The position numbers and the translations under genes are program-made. A DNA stretch of 5,678 bases, from NCBI GenBank assembly GCA_036821905.1, contig DAISIR010000040.1, positions 1-5,678 on the forward strand, in the 5' to 3' direction. Below, piece by piece: positions 1 to 4,901 of the stretch (position 1 is its first letter; each line of letters opens with the position of its first letter). The DNA comes from Brooklawnia sp937867175 (GTDB lineage Bacteria > Actinomycetota > Actinomycetes > Propionibacteriales > Propionibacteriaceae). Below the pieces are notes generated by a model. That model ran no database searches. It was not told the origin of the DNA and worked only from the letters and a program-made list of their open reading frames with translations.

Positions 1-443
1 AACCCGGAAACCCGAAATCATCCCCTACCAATGCGCGCCGGCGGATCGAGGTTCAGGCCATCCGCACGGGGTTTGCTTGCGGCGGAACTCCAAGGCGAAC
101 GGCTGCACCATCGGAGCCACAACAGCGGCATCATGGATGGTGAACGACTCAAACAGAGGCTCGAACGCCGCCTCCGCTATCAGCCGTGACCACGTGGAAA
201 TGACCTCCATCTGGGCGTGGTGATCCCCGCCCTCCCATGCCTTCATCAGTACATGGCCCAGCACCTCCGCGGTCTCCCAGTGGTACGGCAAAGGGTTAAG
301 CCCGAAGCAGTAGACCACGCCGGCAACGAAGGAGACACACACCAAGGTCACGTTGCCAAGGTCACGGCGTGACCAGCCTGCTGCAGTGCCACACCGAGTG
401 GAATCAGCGGCAGAGTGTCTCCGTAGCCGCCGACCGTCGCCAT
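1..443 (-). pseudogene. Glycosyltransferase (MGT/UGT-like, GT1/GT28 type) N-terminal remnant, frameshifted and cut by window edge
   Basis: Read leftward from an ATG at 443, the first 31 residues (MATVGGYGDTLPLIPLGVAL...GHAVTLAT) match the opening strand, glycine loop and helix of macrolide-type (MGT) glycosyltransferases, which transfer sugars from NDP-sugars to small-molecule acceptors. That frame stops at 348-350. The homology resumes in another frame from about 341 down: GLNPLPYHWETAEVL and later DAAVVAPMVQPFALEF, the usual 'AxxPFALEF' segment of the N-terminal Rossmann domain. A 14-nt partial tandem duplication at the break explains the shift. The second frame stops at 25-27, and the conserved continuation is not visible, so a second lesion or break is likely. 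The donor-binding C-terminal half is absent from the window. There is no clear ribosome binding site at the ATG. The family call rests on motif recall only; the pseudogene status is well supported by the frame change. Confidence 0.5.
342..365. repeat. Short tandem duplication causing a frameshift
   Basis: CCAAGGTCAC occurs at 342-351 and again at 356-365, separated by GTTG (period 14). Removing one 14-nt unit joins the two reading frames of the glycosyltransferase remnant into a continuous GHAVTLVCVSF... reading. A 14-nt gain shifts frame by two, so this duplication is the simplest cause of the break. Confidence 0.6.
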
Positions 444-695
444 GAAGATATTCCAACTGCGCCCAACCGAATCCTCTAGCGTCGGCGGCCACCTCACGAC
501 GCATCGCTGAATGCTCGTCTGGGAACCGCAGCCGCAAGCAATGGCCATCCCCGCTGAACCGCGTAGCGCATCGCCCGCCAGTACGGCTCTCTGTGCCGCC
601 AAAATCAGGGTGGGCACGTCGGGTACCAGGCGAAAGGCTGGCCTCGCGCACCCTGCGGCGAAGGAGGGCGTTTGGGCCACCTGCAAGTTGGTAGC
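444..695. other. Intergenic or decayed stretch, no supportable gene
   Basis: This is the stretch between the HepT-like stop codon and the glycosyltransferase remnant. Open frames exist on the minus strand but they change across the region. None has a convincing ribosome binding site or a recognisable domain. It may hold the decayed upstream part of the glycosyltransferase locus. I see no RNA gene or terminator with a T-run. Confidence 0.4.
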
Positions 696-1085
696 TCAGT
701 TCTGGGACATTCGTGAGCCGAGTTCGGGGATGCGGACGCTGAGGGCCGCCCACACCAGGTCGTGACTGACCCTGTCGTAGTGGTGGGCAACCAGGTTCCG
801 CATGCGGTTGATCCCTCGCCAGTCCACGTCGGGATGCGCGTCCTTGAATCCTTGAGGCAGTTTCTCGGCGACGGTGGCGACCTTGATCAGGATCCGTTCG
901 CCGGCATTGCGCAACAGAGCCCCGTCCATCGAATCCGCGAGGTAGGCCTCCCGACCCTTGCTGGTCAGGTACTCGGCTTCTCGCACGAACTCCGCCAAAT
1001 CCGCTAGGCGCCGCTCGACCCGTCCGTCCCGATCGCCCCCGGCCTCACCGGTGCGGGCCGTGGATCCGTCGGCCGGGTCCGTCAC
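696..1085 (-). CDS. HepT-like HEPN-domain ribonuclease toxin (DUF86 family)
   Basis: The product is 129 aa, a normal length for HepT proteins. It is mainly helical after a low-complexity Gly/Arg-rich start (residues 1-22). Residues 96-103 read RNLVAHHY, a perfect Rx4HxY motif (R96, H101, Y103), the catalytic signature of HEPN RNases. The preceding HPDVDWRGINRM is the typical 'HPxxxWxxIxxMRN' lead-in of the family. HepT proteins cleave RNA in the cytoplasm and block growth until silenced by the MNT antitoxin, which adenylylates the motif tyrosine (established for HepT/MntA). The GTG start overlaps the stop of the upstream antitoxin as GTGA, implying translational coupling in an antitoxin-first operon. 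All motif residues are present, so the toxin is probably active. The first 20 or so residues may not be conserved, and a later start cannot be excluded. Confidence 0.88.
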   Translation of the reverse strand: MTDPADGSTARTGEAGGDRDGRVERRLADLAEFVREAEYLTSKGREAYLADSMDGALLRNAGERILIKVATVAEKLPQGFKDAHPDVDWRGINRMRNLVAHHYDRVSHDLVWAALSVRIPELGSRMSQN

Positions 1086-1543
1086 AGCGGCACCGCCTCG
1101 GCGCGAGCGCGGTCAAGGACGCGTCCCGAACTACCTGAGGACACCACGTCGACCGGAACGGTGAGGATCTTGGCCAACTCCTCCTCCAGGGTCAGCAACG
1201 TCACGATGTCCGCATCGGGCGGGAAGGTGACCAACAAGTCGAGGTCTGAACCAGGGTCATCCTCGCCACGTGCCACCGAGCCGAACACCCAGGGGTCCTT
1301 GGCCCCGATCCTCGCGAGGGCAGCCAACACCTCGTCACGCCTGGCGCGCAGGAGCGCCGAGGGCCGCACCTGAAGTGCGTACTCCAAGGCGCTCCTTGCA
1401 GCGTCGGACGGCGCCCTCGTGCCTCGCTCGATCGCCGCGATCAAGGGTTGCTTAACTCCGGACAACTCGGCCAGTTGACGCTGGGTCAACCCGGCCGCTG
1501 TCCGCCGCAGCTTCAGCCGCTCCGAAAACGAATGCTCCTCCAC
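1082..1543 (-). CDS. Fused XRE-type HTH + MNT nucleotidyltransferase (MntA-like antitoxin and likely autorepressor)
   Basis: This 153-aa protein has two domains. Residues about 5-60 form a Cro/CI (XRE) helix-turn-helix, with LTQRQLAELSGVKQPLIAAIERG as the two core helices. Residues about 66-150 form a minimal nucleotidyltransferase: FGSVARG at 87-93 followed by D100 and D102 gives the GSx10DxD signature, and D132 in PVDVV fits the third metal ligand. MntA proteins transfer AMP from ATP to the HepT tyrosine and so neutralise the toxin. The N-terminal HTH should also bind the operon promoter. The GTG start at 1543 is the only one available, because an in-frame TAA lies a few codons upstream. 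No Shine-Dalgarno precedes it, but a -10-like TATCAT ends six bases before it, as expected for a leaderless message. The downstream HepT gene overlaps by 4 nt. Confidence 0.88.
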   Translation of the reverse strand: MEEHSFSERLKLRRTAAGLTQRQLAELSGVKQPLIAAIERGTRAPSDAARSALEYALQVRPSALLRARRDEVLAALARIGAKDPWVFGSVARGEDDPGSDLDLLVTFPPDADIVTLLTLEEELAKILTVPVDVVSSGSSGRVLDRARAEAVPL

Positions 1544-1549
1544 ACACCC

Positions 1550-1578
1550 ATGATATCGCGCGTGTTATCGCGAGAGAA
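1550..1578 (-). promoter_or_regulatory. Leaderless promoter of the toxin-antitoxin operon with a direct-repeat operator candidate
   Basis: On the minus strand TATCAT (plus 1550-1555) lies six bases before the GTG at 1543. A weak -35, TTCTCT (1573-1578), stands 17 bases further upstream. The spacer contains two direct copies of TATCGCG on the plus strand (1554-1560 and 1566-1572), with a 12-bp period. That is about one helical turn, so two HTH units could bind the same DNA face and block RNA polymerase. Autorepression by the fused XRE domain is inferred. The repeat is read directly. Confidence 0.5.
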
Positions 1579-1685
1579 GGGGGTCCCACCCCTCACCACG
1601 CCAGGCAGCGCCCGCTCTGACGGCGGCATGAGCGGTAGTTCCTCTTGTGGATCTCCATCTCGGAGCCGTTTCGGATGCTGAGGCT

Positions 1686-1874
1686 ATGACCGAGCCACCA
1701 CCAAGCCTAGCAAGTGCCGTAGGCCGCCCGGCTGCACGCGCCTTTGACTCTGCCGGCTATCGAACGCTTGAAGACCTGCGCGGGGTCAGTGAGCGGCAAC
1801 TCCTTGCCCTGCATGGAGTAGGACCACGAGCAATCAAGGTCCTGCGTGAGCACGGTGCGGAACTCGTTCCGTAG
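1686..1874 (+). CDS. Small helix-hairpin-helix DNA-binding protein
   Basis: The product is 62 aa. After a short Pro-rich start, residues about 8-58 form one compact HhH unit of the RNA polymerase alpha-CTD/Rad51-N type. The pattern is VGRPAARAFDSAGYRTLEDL, then VSERQLLALHGVGPRAIKVLRE, with GVGPRAI as the hairpin that contacts the DNA backbone. Stand-alone proteins of this type are common in actinobacteria and mostly uncharacterised; some sit near nucleases or glycosylases. I chose ATG 1686: GAGG lies close before it, and a GATGCT -10-like box ends six bases upstream, allowing a leaderless start. An in-frame GTG at 1647 would add 13 residues with no domain content. The gene is divergent from the toxin-antitoxin operon and convergent with the 44-aa gene on its right. 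DNA binding is inferred; the partner is unknown. Confidence 0.78.
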   Translation: MTEPPPSLASAVGRPAARAFDSAGYRTLEDLRGVSERQLLALHGVGPRAIKVLREHGAELVP

Positions 1875-1991
1875 CTCGGAGCGACACCATACCCGGGCAT
1901 GACAGACGGCTGGACAGCTTGCGAGGTTGGAGACCGCTTACTGGAGCCCCGGAGGACACAGGAGTCGGCGTCCCAAACAAGTAACCGGCTT

Positions 1992-2010
1992 CCGCCTCCG
2001 AAAGGGGCGG
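1992..2010. terminator. GC-rich hairpin between convergent genes
   Basis: CCGCCTC pairs with GGGGCGG (one G-T wobble) around the loop CGAAA. The hairpin begins 11 bases past the stop of the minus-strand 44-aa gene and 117 bases past the helix-hairpin-helix gene. No T-run follows on either strand, so it resembles the T-poor terminators of actinobacteria. Bidirectional use is an inference from its position. Confidence 0.4.
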
Positions 2011-2021
2011 TGCTTGGACCT

Positions 2022-2156
2022 CTACTCGTCCAGCTCCTCTTGAGCGGACGAGGTCAACTCCATCATCTTCTCCGCATAGGTCGCGCCGTCGATTTCTTCG
2101 TCCGCGTACTGGCGCATGAGCTCGTCGATAGCGACTTTCAGTTCCTCGCGATCCAT
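2022..2156 (-). CDS. 44-aa acidic protein of unknown function
   Basis: The ATG at 2156 is preceded by GAGGAGGAGC (2161-2170), a near-perfect ribosome binding site about seven bases upstream, which is the main evidence that this short frame is real. The product starts MDREELKVAIDELMRQYADE and ends AQEELDE before TAG (2022-2024). It is predicted almost wholly helical, strongly acidic and without Cys. The spacing L..Y.DEEIDGATYAEKMMEL resembles the helical hairpin of SHOCT-like short domains, where a 'EI-x4-Y-x2-K' turn links two helices. That resemblance is weak and gives no function. There is no signal peptide or membrane segment. The gene is convergent with the helix-hairpin-helix gene and has a hairpin just past its stop codon. 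It could be an oligomerising or adaptor peptide. The coding call is fairly sure and the role is unknown. Confidence 0.68.
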   Translation of the reverse strand: MDREELKVAIDELMRQYADEEIDGATYAEKMMELTSSAQEELDE

Positions 2157-2202
2157 GTTTGCTCCTCCTCGCGGCGTAAAGGCGACGGACGCTTGCCCAG
2201 CA

Positions 2203-2226
2203 GCTGCCGCCCGGAAGCCCGGCAGC
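2203..2226. repeat. Inverted repeat upstream of the 44-aa gene
   Basis: GCTGCCG (2203-2209) pairs with CGGCAGC (2220-2226) around a 10-nt loop. It lies 47-70 bases upstream of the minus-strand ATG, so it could be an operator or leader hairpin. Nothing else recognisable is seen between the ribosome binding site at 2170 and the promoter candidate at 2387; the frames open there have no domain or start signal. Confidence 0.3.
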
Positions 2227-2386
2227 TTCTTGCGGTCAGCGTAGTAAACATGGGAGAGCCAGTCCTATAACCCATCCAACTCAAAGCCGAAACCAGCGAC
2301 AGCCTCCCTGTCGGGCAAGCCAAGGAGCCCACACGCGCTATCGCAGGCCGGTCTACGTCCGTGCAGACCACTCTGCCCCCTAGCAA

Positions 2387-2417
2387 CAGACACCGCACGC
2401 CCGGCCACCGGTAGGAT
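2387..2417 (+). promoter_or_regulatory. Candidate promoter of the zinc-knuckle gene
   Basis: CAGACA (2387-2392, four of six to TTGACA) and TAGGAT (2412-2417, near TATAAT) are separated by 19 bases. A transcript from about 2425 would have a leader of roughly 23 nt that includes the strong ribosome binding site GGGGAGG (2436-2442). The match is modest and the call rests mainly on position. Confidence 0.35.
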
Positions 2418-2447
2418 GGAGATCCGTTGCGACGTGGGGAGGAAACG

Positions 2448-2675
2448 GTGGGTTCTGGAACGCGAAACTGCTCTCGCTGCGGTCAACCTGGTCATGACAT
2501 CCGCACGTGTCCCGTGCCCCCGGGGCACCCCGTGCTATTGGCCATGGACTTCAGCTCAGGCAGTGCCATGTGGCAGCCCACTTGCGGAGAGTGCAGCTGG
2601 TCAGGTGAATGGCACAGTGACCGGAGCGCCGCTCAAGGAGAGGCCATGAGCCACCACGACTCCACGCGCGGTTAA
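2448..2675 (+). CDS. Small protein with CCHC zinc knuckle and a second Cys/His cluster
   Basis: This 75-aa protein carries two likely zinc sites. Residues 8-21, CSRCGQPGHDIRTC, fit Cx2Cx4Hx4C exactly, the retroviral-type zinc knuckle that binds single-stranded nucleic acid. Residues 46-70 hold C46 and C49 in TCGECSWSGEW, then H56 and the H69/H70 pair, resembling the 'CxxCxWxG...AxxxAxxH' zinc-ribbon-like modules of small actinobacterial proteins. A Pro/Met-rich linker joins them. I place the start at GTG 2448 because GGGGAGG ends five bases upstream; an in-frame TTG at 2427 lies before that site and is less likely. The stop TAA ends at 2675, and an IS1380 element begins at 2677, so the insertion separated the gene from its original 3' sequence without altering the frame. 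Nucleic-acid binding is inferred from the knuckle; no target is evident. Confidence 0.72.
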   Translation: MGSGTRNCSRCGQPGHDIRTCPVPPGHPVLLAMDFSSGSAMWQPTCGECSWSGEWHSDRSAAQGEAMSHHDSTRG

Positions 2676-2676
2676 A

Positions 2677-2689
2677 CCTGAATCCACCG
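2677..2689 (+). repeat. IS1380 left terminal inverted repeat
   Basis: CCTGAATCCACCG is the exact reverse complement of 4159-4171. It starts one base after the TAA stop of the zinc-knuckle gene. It lies on the transposase 3' side, so by convention it is the element's right end. Confidence 0.85.
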
Positions 2690-2701
2690 TTGACGTCTGA
2701 C

Positions 2702-2715
2702 AGCGTTTGTGCTTG
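2702..2715 (+). repeat. 14-bp direct repeat shared by IS1380 and IS1634 end regions (copy 1)
   Basis: AGCGTTTGTGCTTG occurs here, 25 bases inside the IS1380 tip, and again at 4832-4845, about 57 bases before the IS1634-type transposase start. An exact 14-mer match in a window of this size is uncommon but could be chance. Confidence 0.4.
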
Positions 2716-2829
2716 CGGTCGAAGGGGTTAGGGTGAGCGTCTGCCTGGTACGGGACGCGTCAGGTCCCCCGGTCTGTTCGAGTCTTCCATTGGGGTTCCT
2801 TGCTCGTGTGGGTGGGCGGTAGCGGGGGG

Positions 2830-4060
2830 TCAGGTCGTCATGATCGTGGACCACAGGCGCTGCCAGTTCGGGGCCCAGGGCCAGCGGGTGGATAGGTGCA
2901 GCCGGACCCGGCGCCCGGAGGTGGCCACGCGTGCCGGGGTGTGGATGAGTTGGGCGCGGATGGTGGCGGTCTCGGCGCGGGTGTAGCGGCCGCCGGCGGT
3001 GACGCCGAGGGCGCGGGTGAGGTTGAACGCGATGGTGGTGATCGCGAGCCAGGCGGCGTTGGCGTTGAACGACTTCGATGGCAGGTGGGCCAGCGGGCCG
3101 GCTTTCAGTCGGCGAAGACCTGCTCGATCACGGCGTGGCCGCGGTGGGTCTTCTCCGCGTTTACCAAGGGGGTGGTCTGGTTGGTGAACACCGCGTGGTA
3201 GCGCCACACCTGGAACAGGCCGTCTTGGGCGGCAGCGGCCAGTTTGGTGGTGTTTCGTTCGGGCACCCGGCGCACGATCACCGGCCGGTGACCTGCCCTT
3301 TGGTCCCGTGCGAGGTGAACGCCGTGTAGGTGATTTCGGCCACCTCCGCCGACGAGATCAACTCGCCGGTGTCGGGGTCGACGATCGCATTCGGGTACAC
3401 GACCGGCACCCACGCGGTGTCGTCGATGGTCGCGATCGCGGTGGCCAGCGCGTCGCGGACCAACCGGACCGCGCCATGGGCGGAGGAGGCGGCGCCGCGG
3501 CGAAGCCGGGCCGCGGTGATGACCGGCGCGACCTGCGGGCCGGACACGGTCGCGATCTGGGCGTTCAACCCCCGGATGCGGGTGTAGCCGTGCTCGGCGC
3601 CCTGCTTGGTGCGGCCATACACGGGCTTGATCGCGTCATCCACATCCAGCCACACGATCGGCCCGGTGGGCAGCAGGCCGGGCACCCGCCCGGCGAGCAG
3701 CGCGACCGCACGGGAGGCGACCGCGTCGAGTTGGCGGACGTGCCCGAACTTGAACGACCGCAGGAAGCTACCCAACGTGGACGGGGCCCGCACCCTGCCA
3801 AACAGCTTGCCCATCGCCCCATGCCGCAGCAAGTCCAGGCCATCGATGCTGTCCGCACCAGCAAGCATCCCGGCCAGCACCGAGGTCACCTTGACCCCGG
3901 CGCAATCCTTGGCTCCGGGCACCGTCAACAGCCGGTCAGCCAGTTCGGCCAGCCCGATCCGGCCGGTCAGCGCGATCGCCGGCACCAGACCAGCAGACCC
4001 GATCAGGTTCGGCTCGTCGAACAGTGCGGACATCCGGCCAGCAGTATGAGACAGTTGCAT
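2830..4060 (-). pseudogene. IS1380-family transposase, inactivated by one deletion and two frameshifts
   Basis: Reading starts at ATG 4060. Segment 1 (4060-3278, 260 aa) holds the N-terminal region and the first catalytic Asp in IVWLDVDDAIKPVYG (about residues 135-149). Between DALAT and AIATIDDTAW (residue 207/208, near 3440) the block that family members carry here, with the RADSAxY catalytic Asp, is missing without a change of frame. The frame breaks at 3280/3281, after VTGR. Segment 2 gives VIVRRVPERN and then KTHRGHAVIEQVFAD, containing the catalytic Glu. It breaks again at 3107/3108, and segment 3 continues KAGPLAHLPSKSFNANAAWL to the stop at 2830. Each break is repaired by restoring one C before TG, recreating a Leu CTG codon. 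Even with both repaired, the enzyme would lack a DDE residue. There is no clear ribosome binding site at the start. Confidence 0.88.
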
Positions 4061-4062
4061 CT

Positions 4063-4135
4063 AGGAAGTGCCCTTCTTTCGGGAGCTGCGGAACTCAAGA
4101 CAAGTCCCATTTTCCCTTACCGGAGGGCACTTCCT
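4063..4135 (-). repeat. 12-bp inverted repeat in the IS1380 transposase leader
   Basis: AGGAAGTGCCCT (4063-4074) and AGGGCACTTCCT (4124-4135) are perfect complements separated by 49 bases. On the transposase strand the second arm ends two bases before the ATG. A transcript entering from outside the element would fold and mask the start, whereas one starting inside the loop would not. This is the arrangement that limits transposase expression by outside readthrough in IS10 and IS50. It could instead be a protein-binding site. The repeat is certain and its role is inferred. Confidence 0.6.
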
Positions 4136-4158
4136 CATTCAACCCTCCGCTACCAGAC

Positions 4159-4171
4159 CGGTGGATTCAGG
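4159..4171 (-). repeat. IS1380 right terminal inverted repeat
   Basis: CGGTGGATTCAGG is the exact complement of the repeat at 2677-2689. It lies about 100 bp upstream of the transposase start, so it is the transposon's left end by convention. The pairing ends after 13 bases. Confidence 0.85.
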
Positions 4172-4189
4172 CTAAGACACGACCTTGCC

Positions 4190-4208
4190 GGGGCCCTGCC
4201 TCGGCCCC
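4190..4208 (+). terminator. GC-rich hairpin next to the IS end, possibly a displaced terminator
   Basis: GGGGCC (4190-4195) pairs with GGCCCC (4203-4208) around CTGCCTC. It has no T-run. If the IS is removed, this hairpin falls about 20 bases after the zinc-knuckle stop codon, where a terminator would be expected. The IS would then have separated the gene from it. Confidence 0.35.
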
Positions 4209-4219
4209 AAACAGTCGGA

Positions 4220-4282
4220 CGGTCGAGATGGGTCGACCGGCGGATCATCGCGGGGGATATTATTGATCGGACGCATGCGTCC
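4220..4282 (+). promoter_or_regulatory. Promoter and palindromic operator candidates of the acidic 67-aa gene
   Basis: TATTAT (4258-4263) is a good -10 box; no convincing -35 is seen. A transcript would begin near 4270, inside the perfect 14-bp palindrome GGACGCATGCGTCC (4269-4282). A second inverted repeat, CGGTCGA / TCGACCG (4220-4226 and 4233-4239), flanks the -35 zone. Palindromes at both places suggest repressor sites. The palindrome could also act as a 5' leader hairpin. Confidence 0.45.
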
Positions 4283-4313
4283 AGCAATCCTGTAGAAGAA
4301 GAGGGATATTCAT

Positions 4314-4517
4314 ATGGGTTTCAAGGTTGAGTGGGAAAACGGCGCCGACGACGACGAGGTCTTCGACACCTACGAGGAGGCCGAGGAACACGCACGGCAG
4401 GGCGTCAGCGACTACCATTTGGGCGCAGAGATTCTTCATCTGTCGAACTCGGGAGACTACCCCGAGGACGATGAAGACGACGATCCCGAATACGAGATCG
4501 TCGAGGTAGATAACTGA
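4314..4517 (+). CDS. Highly acidic 67-aa protein of unknown function
   Basis: ATG 4314 follows AGAGGG (about 4300-4305) at a normal distance, and the upstream region is AT-rich with a -10 box, so the start is well supported. The protein begins MGFKVEWENGADDDEVFDTY, has a helix-forming stretch TYEEAEEHARQGVSDYHLGA (about residues 19-38), then EILHLSNSGDY, an acidic run PEDDEDDDPEYE, and a short strand EIVEVDN. About 25 of 67 residues are Asp or Glu and only two are Lys or Arg, so the charge is extreme. The predicted layout is strand, helix, acidic loop, strand. There is no Cys, signal peptide or membrane segment. Small acidic proteins in mobile regions can mimic DNA or act as inhibitors, but nothing here proves that. 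I do not recognise a named family. A stem-loop follows ten bases after the stop. Confidence 0.75.
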   Translation: MGFKVEWENGADDDEVFDTYEEAEEHARQGVSDYHLGAEILHLSNSGDYPEDDEDDDPEYEIVEVDN

Positions 4518-4525
4518 ACTTACAC

Positions 4526-4564
4526 GTCGGCTGATCACCGATTGCTCCAGGTGGCGTAGCCGAC
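4526..4564 (+). terminator. Two-tier stem-loop after the acidic gene
   Basis: GTCGGCT (4526-4532) pairs perfectly with AGCCGAC (4558-4564). Inside, CACC (4536-4539) pairs with GGTG (4550-4553). It starts nine bases after the TGA codon of the 67-aa gene. No T-run follows, so it may be a T-poor terminator or a 3'-end protecting structure. Confidence 0.4.
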
Positions 4565-4889
4565 TCTGGTAGAGACGGAGATGCAACAACAAGCGCCTCA
4601 AAGCAATCACTGCGGAGCCCCGGACAGCCGAGGCGCACGAGACCTGGCCTGAACCCACCGATGGACAAGGTGCAGGGTGGGGTGGTTTCGGGCGCGGCTT
4701 CGCGACCCGGGCGAAGCGTCGGCAGGACCAGCCTGTGACCGCGACGGCCTCGTCCAGCAACCGTCAACGCTCCTGCTCCGGCACCTTCGCAGACGCTCTG
4801 ACCTGAGTTCCACAACTGTCGGTGGTGTGGGAGCGTTTGTGCTTGTCAGGGGATCGGAAAAGGTGGTTTTGGGGCACTAACAGGCTGGT
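4565..4889. other. Non-coding stretch leading into the IS1634 remnant
   Basis: Several frames are open because of high GC, but none has a ribosome binding site with a plausible domain. From about 4800 (CCTGAGTTCCACAACTGTCG) the sequence probably belongs to the left end of the IS1634-type element, given the usual distance of about 100 bp from the tip to the transposase. The opposite end is lost, so the terminal repeat cannot be confirmed. AGCGTTTGTGCTTG (4832-4845) is repeated at 2702-2715. Confidence 0.35.
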
Positions 4890-4895
4890 TAGAAT
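4890..4895 (+). promoter_or_regulatory. -10 box of the IS1634-type transposase, leaderless layout
   Basis: TAGAAT ends six bases before the GTG start, with CGGTGG between. The -35 is poor (TTTTGG or TTGGGG near 4867-4874). The spacing is that of an actinobacterial leaderless transcript, and it matches the toxin-antitoxin promoter. Confidence 0.45.
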
Positions 4896-4901
4896 CGGTG
4901 G

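Larger units (their letters stand above)
2677..4171 (-). mobile_element. IS1380-family insertion sequence, defective
   Basis: The element is bounded by 13-bp perfect inverted repeats (CCTGAATCCACCG at the left, its complement at the right) and holds one leftward transposase reading in three frames. Its 1,495 bp is shorter than the usual 1.6-1.7 kb, in line with an internal deletion of about 130 bp. The family normally makes 4-bp target duplications. Here the flanks read TAAA on the left and CTAA on the right, so no perfect duplication remains and the site has drifted or recombined. The 140 bp between the left tip and the transposase stop is non-coding, with a small GGGAC/GTCCC hairpin at 2752-2768. 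The element can no longer move by itself, but intact ends could be mobilised in trans. Confidence 0.85.

Noticed and set aside
1578..1593. GGGGT-CCC-ACCCC hairpin upstream of the toxin-antitoxin promoter
   Set aside because: It has a 5-bp stem with a 3-nt loop in GC-rich DNA; it is too weak to call a terminator or operator.
1899..2270. 123-aa plus-strand frame
   Set aside because: It overlaps the 44-aa minus-strand gene, which has the better ribosome binding site. It shows no domain and crosses the convergent-gene hairpin.
2138..2528. Two minus-strand frames in the region right of the 44-aa gene
   Set aside because: They have no start signal and no domain. One overlaps the 5' end of the zinc-knuckle gene and the other overlaps the 44-aa gene leader.
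3308..4330. 340-aa plus-strand frame
   Set aside because: It is antisense to the IS1380 transposase. The composition (RGG, GDR and HRD repeats) is typical of a frame opposite a high-GC gene, and it runs through the IS boundary.
4581..4652. 23-codon plus-strand frame starting ATGCAACAACAAG
   Set aside because: The GGAG motif directly abuts the ATG, which is too close to function, and the peptide has no visible feature.
4260..4760. 166-aa minus-strand frame
   Set aside because: It is antisense to the acidic 67-aa gene. It has no start signal and no recognisable domain; its hydrophobic stretch is the complement of acidic codons.
4405..4815. 136-aa minus-strand frame
   Set aside because: It overlaps the acidic gene and the non-coding stretch, has a biased random composition and has no ribosome binding site.
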